A DNA stretch of 64,000 bases from Liopterus haemorrhoidalis. Its lineage: Eukaryota > Arthropoda > Insecta > Coleoptera > Dytiscidae. The notes under the pieces are model-generated. The model ran no database searches and was not told the origin of the DNA. It was given only the letters and a program-made list of their open reading frames with translations. A program made the position numbers and the translations under genes. Location of the stretch: NCBI GenBank assembly GCA_963971575.1, contig OZ020625.1, positions 17,328,829-17,392,828 on the forward strand. The letters are read 5' to 3'. Below, piece after piece: positions 31,072 to 43,000 of this stretch (positions are counted from its first letter, which is position 1; each line of letters opens with the position of its first letter).

Positions 31072-34000
31072 GTAAGAACCTATTCATTTTCATTATTATC
31101 CTATATTTGAAATGTGATGTATTTAAAACTAGGACTAAAATGTAGTAAAGTCTGTTAATAAGATGTAGTCGGGGATAGTAAGAAAAAAGGAAATAATAAA
31201 TTATTGCCCAATTTTAATTGGGCTAATGTCGAGGAAAACAAAATATTGCGCATTTAAAAACTGGGTAGTCACACAAAAAAGTCCATACACAATTTTCAAG
31301 CTAAAACCTCAATTGTTTTTGTAATTTATTATTATTATTATTAATACAGTTTAGTTTAGTTAATTTTAATTTGGTTAGTATTTTTTTAAATGTATTATAA
31401 TAAATAATAATAATATTTTATTTAATAGCTTATAGCTATATATAAATAGTCTAAATACATTCGTTTAACGTTTTATTCTAAAAAATAACATATTTGTATT
31501 TTTTTATTCAAGAAATAACAATTGTAACCGACATATTCAAATGTTCCGCTATTTGCGAGCCAACGCCCATACTACTAGTTCCGCCATTTGCCACCGACAC
31601 GAGAGTCGCTCGACAGGACGATCCGTCAAAACTTAGCGAGCGGGTTGCCTACATTCCATCATATATGTTCTGAAATGTCAGTGACAAATACCCTGCGTTC
31701 GTAACTTAAGGATCGCAAACAAAATGATTGTATTTCTGCTTTGTATTTATCTGCTGTATACTTTCACTTAATATATAGCCTATAATATAAAAGCTCATGA
31801 TCAATTCAACTCCGTATCGAATTTCATGATCTGTAAAAATCGCTCTTCTTTACTTTACAGTTAATAAAAACTGATCCTTGAGGGAGTCAAATTTTAAGTT
31901 AAGGTATTCTAATTTAGTTCTATGAACTTGTTTAATATGATACCTCAATTTTACGAAACTAATAAATTGTACGTCACAGCTAGGACATTTAATTCTAATT
32001 TTCTTTTTTAAATTTCTTTTATTAAAAATACCGTGGACATTTGCAATGTGCATTTTCAGTGAAGATTTATTACAAAGTATTTCATTACAGTATAAACAAA
32101 TATCTTTATTAGTTTCTGTTTTATTCATTTTGTTTACATTATAGGGATTTGCAGCTAAGCACCCTACCATCTGGTGAGCGTTTCATGAACTTGTGTACAT
32201 CAGATAACATTTCGTTTTGTGTATTGGTTTTGTATGAAGTTTGTTTTTAAAGTTTTATTATAATCATTGAAAAATGTATGATACATATTGTTGTGTGCCT
32301 ATGTGCAATTCATTGAAAAGAAGAAACCCGGAAATATCGTTTCATTTGTTTCCACTAATATCAGACACCGTACGGTTCGAAACAAAATTGGGAAAGCAAG
32401 AGGTTAGGAATCGACGCGATGTTTAGATAAACAATTTAAAAATTGGAAAAAAAGTGAGCCCTTATATCAAAGTTTGCTCATTACATTTTAATGATAGTGA
32501 CTACAAAAAATATTTTCAATTTTGTATTTATTATCGCATATCTTGAAAATTCCTGTTATTGTGTGTGGGTTTGTAATGCACAAGTTTGTAGGCATAATGC
32601 ATAAATCTTTATGAACTCTCTGTTTTTTTCAGTGACTCCACACAATATTATATGCCCAGCATTGTAGATTTCTACCCCTTGGTAAACAACACGGGAACTT
32701 AAAACCAGATCACAAAATGTAGTATTTTAGATGTTTACAAGTAATGTCACTTCACAAAATCAGAAAATCCCAAACAATTATTTATTTTTTGTCGTTTTTT
32801 GATATACTTTTCGCTATTATTTACTAGTAAATGTCAAGTGGTATCTGATTTAGAATGGTTTCAAAAAAAAATCCGCGTGGCGCTACGATCTTAAAATTTT
32901 TCCCCTATACACACGATATTACTGACATTTTATTGAACATACGCGATGGAATGTAGGCAACCAGCTGAACATAAGTTTGAAGGTTAGTCCTGTCGCGAGA
33001 CTCGTGTTTTACCAAGTCAGTCAGAAACGGTTTCACAACGTAAAATGACGCTCACAATATTTTCTCTAATAAATTATAAAATGTAATTAGTTTATATTTA
33101 TAAATATAATTTGTGAAATAACCAAGTGTTATACAATTAAATTAAATTCAATACTAAAAACATAAGAAAAAAGTCGCCGTATACTTGACTAAAATTAACT
33201 ATATTTGGTTACAAATTATTGATTTATAAAATAATCAGTATCTTGTTGGAGCTCCATTGGCTTTTAGTTCCTCTATCAATCGTCGTTCCATTGAGATTAC
33301 AAGATTTGAAGTAATTTCAGGGCCTATTGCAACCCATTCTTCTTTGAGCTTTGTTTTTAATTCTATTTTGCTGCTAACATTGTTTTTTCTTAGGATGGTT
33401 TCGAATTGACGTAGATGTAGAACGTCGAACGTAGATTTTGTTGCTTTCATTTCCAAAAAACTTAGAATATCGTATAAAAACTAAAAAGCAATGCTAGCAA
33501 TTTTTATTGTTACTATTATGCTAATTATTCGCAAACAACGTCGTAAACTAAGGCCCCGGGTACGATACGAGCGGTGAGCGGCAAGCGGTAGAACGGCAGA
33601 GCGGCTGAGCGGAAGAACGGCAAGCGACGCCGGCTACGATACAGAACGGTTGCGCGGTAACTTCCATCAGTCGCCGTCATTTTGTCAGTATTATTGGCAC
33701 ATATAGAGGAACTATCAACACATTAACTAGTAAAAATTTCAGAAAATATTTTAACCATTTTCGAAAGAATGGTTTTCGGCCATCATTAGAATCGTATTTA
33801 GTGTACGCACTAGGCTAATATGACGAAAATAGTTTATAATTAGAAAATAAATCTTTTATTTCTATGATTTTTTTCATTTTGATGAATATTTACGGGAGGA
33901 TATCGTAAAACTAAAATGTACATATATTTCTCTTATTATTGACTTAATAGAAAAATCATGTATGCCAAAAATAGTCTAAATTAAGAAAATAAATCTTTTA

Positions 34001-37000
34001 TTTTTATGTATATTTACATTTAGATGAATATTTGGGGAGTTATGGGGGGACACCGTAAAACTAAAATGCACATATCTCCCTTATTATTAACTTAACAGAA
34101 AAAAATTATGTAATTTATAACAAGAAATCAAATGTTTATTGTATATACTTTTCGATTTAATGAATAAGTATTTGGGGAGTTACGGGGGTCTCTGCCATTG
34201 TATTGGACGAAAAACAAACAACACAACTAAACTGGTGCTGAGCGGCGAGTAAAAATTAATGTCTAGGTGCGGCGGTGAGCGAATATCACAAAGCGGCAAG
34301 CGGCGCCGCCTTACCGCTCTTGTTTATTGTAGCCCAATATCCCATTATTCCATTGCATTCAATCTAAACAAAAATTTATGTGAAGTGTGAATTTTCACAC
34401 ATTTCAAGGTTTCGCAGGTATTTATTAACTGTGTGATGATTATTTGGGATGCCAAAACAAATTTTATGTCAAAATATTTTTTTATGAATTTTAATTCGAA
34501 TGCCTAATACCATTATTTAAGTTTCTAAATATGTGCAGTATTTTTTTTATATAGCAAGGTTCATTAAGATTTTGAAAATTGCGCCTATGGTTCCATTGGT
34601 TGCTTAAATCATAAGCCTCGCCCTCTGATACCTTCAAATATAGAATTAAATTATAATTTCAACACTTCCCACTGGTTATTAAATTTACGCTTTTAAAAAT
34701 TAAATGCAAAATTTACCAAAATATAAGTAGAATTTTGACAAAATAATTTAAACAAAATAAAAATGCAAAGAAAAACTGAAAAAATAAAAATTTACGTGAT
34801 TCGAACACAGTTTCTTACAGTAGTTTCAACTCACTAAGCGAACGCTACCACTGTGCTATACTCGTGTACTATGTTAAATAGCGGATTAAATATATTACAT
34901 ATTTTACTTAAAAACACAAAAAATGCGTTATTTTCCGAAAACATAATCTGATCAAAAATTGCTGTTGTACTATTCCGGTTCACACCAATGTACATTACTG
35001 AGAATTTTTTCAGATTTTTAGTTTAAACCATCTAAACGGGCTACAGGGTGTGGGACAAAATTTTTTTTGCACAATTTTGGCAAAAATCGCCTCAAGATAA
35101 TTTATTTTACAAAAATAAAATTTTGATCGTTAATCCACGTACCAAGGGCTTTAATTTGATACCCTACACAGAATTGTAAAAAAATATATTTTTTTTCGAT
35201 GAGCATATATTTGTTTATATTTTTAGGGGGATATGTTTTTTAGAAGTTTTAGTATTTTTCCTATGTGCGGGTCAAAGAGTTGTATAAGCATGCCAAATTT
35301 CAACTCTCTAGGTTTAGCCGTTTGGCTACAATTTTTGCCGAACAGACAGACAGACAGACAGACGACAAAATGACGGTATAAGGGTTTTTTGGTCATACCT
35401 ACAAAACCCTAAAAACGTAAGCGACGTCGCTCTGCCGCTCACTGCTCACCGCTCGTATCGTACCCGGGGCCTAAGGTGACCATATTTTTTAGTTCAAAAT
35501 TCGGGACGGGAGTTCGTAGACCGGCGGGGGGGGGGGCATATTATTCAAATATTATTTTTACCAACCGCCAACATATATAAGGGAGGTATTGTGATAATAC
35601 CGATTTTGACATTTCGAGATTTCGATGGATCTCCACGAATTGAGGTCCCTACATAACTATTTTTTGACTATTTTTAGCATGATGTCTGTCGGTCTGTCTG
35701 TCCGTCTGTCTGTCTGTCCGTCTGTCTGTCTGTCCGTCTGTCCGTCTGTGTACACGTGCAGAGCAAATTCGGCTGAAAGGATTTTTATGAAACTTCATAT
35801 TTAAGCTTCTGCCATCAATGGCACGACTTGATCAATTTTTGGTAAAAATCGGTTGACTAAAAATGGGAGTTTACTCGTGTCGATTTTAAGATTTTTATGA
35901 ATATTTCACAACAGAAAAATATTTCGAAAAATTTTATTGAACAAAAGTTGCTATAAAAGCAATAATTAATAACTTTTATTTGAGACGTTTTTTGATAAAA
36001 CGAAAAATTTCGAATGATTTTTGTTAAATTTTTCGAAATTTTTTCATACTTATATGTAACGTTTCCATGGTCATAATAAATAATATCTCTGTTATGCCCG
36101 ATTGCTAATGTCAGAGTTAAATTTCCTTAACCTGAGTTATATTTAATCTAGATTATTATTTAACTTGAGTTAAAATTTCATTGTGTTGCTAAAGGCATTT
36201 CACACAAGAAGTTAAGTTAACTCAGAATAGTGTCAAAGTTATGGTGAATGCACCTTAAATTGTTAGGTTATAAATATTTTGTGGTTATAAACATCATTTG
36301 ACAGTTGGTCACAAAGTGAAAAAGTACCTAATTACTTAAGAAAAGATAGAGATATAAAAACATAGTATAAAAAAAAAAACAGTAAGTATATAATTATATG
36401 TATAACTACTAATAAAGTAAATTGTTTTATGTAATATGAATGTTGATTTCTTTTAGTTGAAAATGAATAATTTAAATGAAGACGCAACAAATGATAAAAG
36501 ATTTAGATCGAAAAATTTTTCTGAGAGGGAAAAGGAAATATTAGTTGATATTATGCAAAAATTTGCAAATAAAATAGAGAACAAAAATACTGATGCAGTG
36601 ACAGTTAAAGAAAAAAATGAAGCATGGGGAAAGATTTCCGAAGAATTCGCTGGATTAGTTGGAGAGAAGCGGACGCCACAGCAGCTGTCCAACTACTACA
36701 AAAATTTAAAGAAAAAACTGCGTCAGAATGTTAGTCGCAACCGCCTCGAACAATTTAAAACAGGAGGTGGGTCTGCGGTTGCCACTAGAATTACTGACGC
36801 AGAAGGAAGGATGCTGGCTATATTAAAGCCCCAACTTGAGCCGCTTAAAAACCCTTTCGACAGCACTGCCATCATTTATGAAGGTATAGTAATATAATAA
36901 TAGTTGGACGTGTATAAGGTAAGATTTTAAATTAATTTACTGTTCATAGAATGCATGAACCCAGTAGAAATCCTGTGGAATCCTGAAGAAGCTCCTGTTG

Positions 37001-40000
37001 ACACCTTTCCATCTCCTTCTCCACCTAAGACCACGCAAGGTACTTGCGAATTAATTGAAATAGACGAAACAAATTTAAACTTAGAAAATATACCAGTTTC
37101 ACCTTCAGTGACCCATACAAATAAAAAAATTCAGAAACCTAAAACTTTACGAGCAAAGAAGAGAAAAATTGATGCAGAAGATATATCATCAAAAATTAAA
37201 AAAATAAAGGAAAACAGAGAAGAATATGACAAACAAATGCTAACAATGAAGAGAGAAAAACATGAAATGAATATGAAGATTTTGGATTTGGAATTAAAAG
37301 CCAAAGAAACACTATTTGAAATAGAAAAGGATATAAAAAAGACTGAATTAAGAATATTAAAAAATAAAGAAACTTTGTCCTTAATAGAAATTAAGATTAA
37401 AAATAAAGAAATAGCGTAAATTTTTTGTATTTTTTTATGAAAAAAAATTATTTATTAAAATTTGTCTTCTAGTTACATTTGCATTATTGCGCATTGGAAC
37501 ATTATTTTCAATATTGTCTACATTAATATGAATTTCTTCTTCAAAATCATCTACATCTTTGAAATCTATTGCTAAATTATGCAGTACAGCTACTGCCACT
37601 ATAATTATTGGTACATTCTCCAATTTATTTCTTATTCCCAGTGATAATACTGGAAAACGGCGTTTCCACACACCGAAGCACCTTTCCACAGCATTACGGG
37701 TAGAAATATGAGCTTGATTATACCTATTAAAAATATATTGATGTAAATAGATATTTAGAAGATCGATATTTATTATTTTTGTCATTCATTGTTATTATTA
37801 ATTACCTAATTTCTGCTTCTGTTCTAGGATTTAAAAGTGGCGTTAGTAAAAATTCTGTACAAGTGTACCCTCCATCGCCTAACAAATAAAAATCTTGTCC
37901 AAAAGTTTTCATTTCCAGGTTAGCCTTCAGTGAGCAACCATTAAAAATAGTTGTATCATGAGTAGAGCCTGGCCAACGTGCTACTATGTCACGAATTATT
38001 AGTCTATGGTCACATACTACTTGGACGTTTAATGAGAAAAATCCTTTTCTGTTTCTATACAGTTCTGCCAGATCACCTCCAGGGGATTGAATTTTTATGT
38101 GAGTGCAGTCGATTAATCCACAGACACCAGGAAATCCATGAGCATCGTAAAACTTAACTTTTATAGTGTTCAGTTGTTCCATACTTGGCATTTTAATAAA
38201 GTGAGGTGCTTGTGCTGCCAACACATAAGAAACTTTTCTTATAATACGACTTGCTGTAGAACAATGTATGTTAACGTTATCTCCTAACATTTTTTGAAAC
38301 GTGCCAGTCGCATAAAAACGTAATGTTATCAAAAGTTGATTCATTCCGCTTATTGCAGTTTTGCGGTTTGTTATTGGTTCCAACTGACCATTAATTAATT
38401 CTAAAATTTGAATTACGGATTCTTTTGTAAATCTAAATCTAGTTTTAAATTCTTCATCATTATATTTTTCAAAAGGATTTTCTCGATTTCGAAAATGTCT
38501 TGGTCTTGGGATACATTGTTCTAATCGTTCTAATGCTTCAATAACTTCATCAAAAGAGGAGGATATGGAAGAGGACTGTGAGGAACTGCTCATGGTAAAT
38601 ATAGGATCTAAGCATAAAATAAATATGTATAAATATTAAAAATAATATATAAATATTAAAAATAATTGTTTTATTTACATAACCCAACTTTATTACATAT
38701 GTCAAAGTTTAAAGTTCATGATACATGATAAAATATCATGTATTTATTGGTACAAACCTGTATTATATTTTATAATTAAAAAAAATATACTTTAATTAAT
38801 ATTAAGTAATAATTTAACAAATTCAATTGTGTTGAATAGTTGTTTTTCAGAAACGTCACTGTCAAAACTAGAGTTAAAATCGAGGGTTAAATATTAATCC
38901 ACCCATATTGGAGAGTTAAATATTTTGTTTAATTTAATCCGAGTTAGAACTAACTCGCACATTAGCAACGCATTTTTTGTCATTTTTACTCGGGTTAGTG
39001 ATAATCTGAGTTTAAAACATTTAACTCTGACGTTAGCAATCGGGCATTAGAAAATATTAGGCCAAGTTATTTCTACTCTGCTGCTAAAATGTATTACTTT
39101 ATGAAGTGGCCACAGCTGATTTTTTAATTCATTTTTGTTTAATAGAAATTATATATAATAAATAATTATAATGTATAATAAACAAAAATTTCCAATCACA
39201 GATAATTTACTTTAGGTACATTATTAAAATCGCAGTTTTTTTTTTTAATGATTTCAAACTTGATTCATTAACAGTACTCAATAGAAAACTTTTAATATTT
39301 TTGCGAACTATGGATCTTTTTGAGTAGGTGTTTTTTGCTTTGAAGCATTTTATAAAAATCCGCACAGTTTTCTTCATAATTTAATTTAATCAGTAATATT
39401 GCTTTTAATGTGTCTACATCAAGCTGAGTCTTGTCACTTGTCCAAAAGCTGTTCATCAAGGAAAATACCCTTTCGATAGATTTTTTTTTTGTAAAAATAA
39501 TTTTAGTTGAAATAGATTTAAAATAAATATTGAAAATAAGTACTTTTTCTAAAATCCGGACAGAAAACCCGAATTCGGGACAAATATTGCCTCTGAAAAA
39601 ATTCGGGACGCAAGGCGGAAATTCGGGACTCTCCCGGCAAATTCGGGACGTATGGTCACCTTACGTAAACACAGAATATCTAAAGCACACTGGTAGTTTA
39701 GACTAATTTTACAACTAGGGCCGCCACGTTGGTATCAGCCGCCTATGGCCCCTCATCCCTGGGCGGGCCCTTATACACTCCCATTACACGGGTAGACATT
39801 TAATTATGCCCGAGAAGGATTTTTATAATTTCTATTCTTATTTGTTGAATTTTTTTAATAAATACTAGTTTGTTAAATATTAATAAGTTAACAATATTGA
39901 TGTAATCTGTATCTTTGAAATGCTTTTAACACACCTTCACCCTTTCTCTCTTATTTATAGCATTTTCCCATGATTTTTTTCAATCGGAGACGCAAACCAG

Positions 40001-43000
40001 TTTTTCGCTAGATTTACATGCATACAAACATTCACAAGAATCTTAAAAACAACAAATTTGATAAGAATTTGGTTTCGACCAACAATTAGAGGAATGTTTG
40101 ACGATTGGTCTGAATATATTTTGAAGTCTTAAGTCACATAAAATTCCGAGATATCGTAAGTTGAAGATAATGTAAAAATACAAATATTTATATAATTTTT
40201 TTGGGTTTATTATTTATCTTATTAAGTGACGAAGCCCTTCAGACCGATCAGAATATATAGTAGAACTACCCTCTATTTTTATTTTTCATTAAAACTTAAT
40301 AGTTTTCGAGATTATAAGTAGAGCCCTGCAAATCCGCGGATATCCGCTATTTTTCTGCGGATGCGGATAAATTATCATTTAAATCGATCGGATGCGGATT
40401 TTATATCATATCCGCTTATCTGCAATATCCGCGTGAATATAATATCTTCGGTTGGACGCCTCTTCCTACGGAAGACGCGTTTAGAACATCAAAAATGTAT
40501 CGTTGGCATTTGTATTGGGCTTATGGCAAGAGTAAAATAATGATACATTACGGCACTTTTCACTTTTTAACAATTTTTTTGGATTTATTGTCAGTTTATT
40601 AATTAAAAAATAATTATGTAAAGTCTGTTCTTTTGGTTTAGGCGGAACTAGATTTTCAATTCTAGTTACTTTTACCGATTGATTGAAGCTCTAGATCATT
40701 TTGTTCAGGAAAAAACAACTTTAATATATAAAAAAATAGCTAATAACAACTTACAAAAATGAAAATTGCGGTTAGTTCCGCCTAATCATTTGGAATAGAT
40801 TTTACTGTATCGCCTTATTTTGCATTTTTGGAAATATTAGTCAAAATTAACCATGGCAATTTGCTACATTATAACCATATGAAGCTCATAACAAATTAAA
40901 AAAAATAAAAATATCTTGAAATCGTCATATAACTTTCATCTTTTAATAATAGGATGAATTTAATTTTATTATTAAAAACTCATTTTTATAAATTTTTTGA
41001 TCTTATAGGACTTTCCTTGTTATTTATTGGTCATAAATGTGATAAATTAATCTGTTTAATTATTTCTAAATATCGCTGCTCTAAAACAATAGTGAGATAT
41101 CTTAAAAAACTAAGTTTTTGAGATATTACTGTTTAAAGTTTTACGTTTTATTGCTTTTTACTTGGTTTAAGAGTCGAATAATTGTAATTTCCATCTTTAT
41201 TTTTCAATTTATATAATTTCAGTACGTTAGATAGAAAACATAATCCTGTGCGGATAGTGCGGATGCGGATCGGATGCGGATATTCATATTTACAAAGGCT
41301 GCGGATCGGATGCGGATACAGAAAAACGTATCCGCGCAGGGCTCTAATTATAAGGCAAATATAATTTACTGTATCTTCACAATGTTAAAAATAGTTCAGC
41401 TGTTATCCGTTAGCATGGGCTTCGCCAATCGAAAACCATTCCAGAAGCAGTGTTTCTTTTATGGATAGCGATAAACTGATTAGATTAGATTAGATTAGAC
41501 TTTATTTAGCATTATTTTGCTACATAAACAAATATTAATACTAGGTAAATAAAATTTATCTAATATATTTAAAAGTAAATCTCAACAATTCATATTAATA
41601 TTTCACAATTAATCTATAGTGTATAGTTTTAACAAAACATTCAAATAACAAATAAAATGACATTTTTATTTTTATTCAGTAAGTCAATAAATAAAATAGC
41701 CGACAAAGTTTAACATATATTTTATTATCAGAATAATATAATAATATCTCTTAGGACCAATAAGATATCGACTTTCTTGTTGCTTACAAAGATTATCCAT
41801 ATAAATACCAAAAAACTTATTTCAGGATTTTATTTTTCACATAGGTGTCTTTTAAAATATCTTGGAATGGTTTTGACAGTTTTTTTTTTAAATTCACCCT
41901 TGAAGGGTGAAATGGGGTGAATTATGATTTCAAGGATTCTTTAATTTCTCTTAGGACCAGTAAAATATCGATTTGGTTTTTTCTTATAAAGATTACCGAT
42001 ACAAAGGCCGAAAAACATATTTCAGTATTTTGTCCTAATCAATCCCTGAAAGGGTGAATCTACATTCGGACTTAATTATACATCCCGTCGTATTTCCTGC
42101 ATTTGTTGAGTCATAACATTTCTTTTTGGCTGATGGTTGTCTTTTTTAAATATCTCGAAATGGTTTTGACAATTTTTTAAAATTGCATCATTAAAGGGTG
42201 AAATTCGATTTCAAGGATTCCTCAATATCTCTTAGGACCAATAAATTATCGATTTGATTTTTGCTTATAAAGATTACCCATACAAATGCAAGAAACTTGC
42301 AGAAAGGAGTTTTTCCCAATCAACCCCTAAAGGGGTGAATATACATTCGGGGTGAATTATACATCCCGTCGTATTTCCTGTGTTTGTTGAGTCATAACAT
42401 TCATTTTTGGCACATAAGTGTCTCGAAATAATTTTGACAGTTTTTTTAATTTCACCCTTAAAGGGGTAAATGGGTCTTTTTTATTCGACAGAACGTTGCT
42501 TGGACATAGATACATGAAATTCGCAAAATATATTCCACTAAGAAGAGATTTTTCGAAATTCGACCTCTAAGGGGGTAAAAAGGGGGTGAAATGTGATTTC
42601 AGGAATTCCTCAATATCTTTTAGAATCAATCAGATATCGACGTGGTTTTTGCTTACAAAGGTTACCCATTCAAAAGTTTAAAACAGAAATTCAGGATTTT
42701 GCCCTAATCAACCCCTGAAGGCACGAATCTACATTCGGGGTGAATTATAGAAAGTTTTGTATTTCCTGAGTTATAACATTTCATAATTACCTGGACATGC
42801 ATCTCCATATAGTTTGCATATCAATAAACGATTCATTTGATGAACTTCTCTCGACGTTTTGAACTGATTCATTTTCATTAGATTTCAGTTTCTTTGACCT
42901 TAAATTAATAATAATAATAATAATAATAATAGTAATATTAAGTATCCTCAGAAGTCAGGACCCACTATTACAATTCGTTAGTGAGCACGAATTTAGTGGC

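Larger units (their letters stand above)
31585..33010. mobile_element. TIR element carrying divergent C2H2 and THAP frames
   Basis: About 95-bp diverged inverted ends: left 31590-31690 (cacgagagtcgctcgacagg .. ggttgcctacattccatc) and right 32910-33010. Inside, a two-finger C2H2 frame on the minus strand and a broken THAP frame on the plus strand start 103 bp apart. A THAP suggests P-element ancestry, but no DDE domain is present and no target duplication was found. Confidence 0.6.
33552..35471. mobile_element. TIR element ggccccgggtacgatacgag, TSD TAA
   Basis: ggccccgggtacgatacgag with a cggtgagcgg extension at 33552 returns inverted ending 35471. TAA lies on both sides (33549-33551; 35472-35474), as for PIF/Harbinger-type or TAA-targeting elements. 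Subterminal agcggyrrgcgg repeats occur at both ends. A copy of the tagggttttg repeat fills the right half. No transposase. Confidence 0.8.
36095..39046. mobile_element. PIF/Harbinger transposon, apparently complete, TSD TTA
   Basis: tgcccgattgctaatgtcag at 36095 and its inverse (..gacgttagcaatcgggca) ending 39046 form 27-bp TIRs with one mismatch, flanked by TTA at 36092-36094 and 39047-39049. Subterminal aactcgrgttaa-type repeats are present at both ends. It has the two genes expected of the superfamily, a Myb-like DNA-binding protein (plus) and a DDE transposase (minus), converging with 15 bp between their stops. Both are in frame across one small intron each. Confidence 0.95.
33549..39663 (-). 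mobile_element. hAT element split by two further transposons
   Basis: Left end taaggtgaccata (35472, with its TAA also kept at 33549-33551) and right end tatggtcacctta (39651-39663) are flanked by cgtaaac (33542-33548; 39664-39670), a 7-8 bp duplication. It carries a transposase tail at 39292-39486 (minus) and is interrupted by 33552-35471 and 36095-39046. Confidence 0.75.
33391..39745. mobile_element. Long-TIR element, copy 2, split by nested insertions
   Basis: 33391-33548 (ggatggtttcgaattgacgt .. gcaaacaacgtcgtaaac) and 39664-39745 (cgtaaacacagaatatct .. ccgccacgttggt) together match 3313-3625. Between the halves lies the hAT with everything inside it. The right TIR was not found. Confidence 0.75.

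Noticed and set aside
35685..35750. CTGT microsatellite as a CRISPR-like or regulatory array
   Set aside because: It is the low-complexity core of a dispersed repeat, with no spacers.
41478..41497. (attag)n as interstitial telomere repeat
   Set aside because: The insect telomere unit is TTAGG; the sequence is ttagatta and only four units long.
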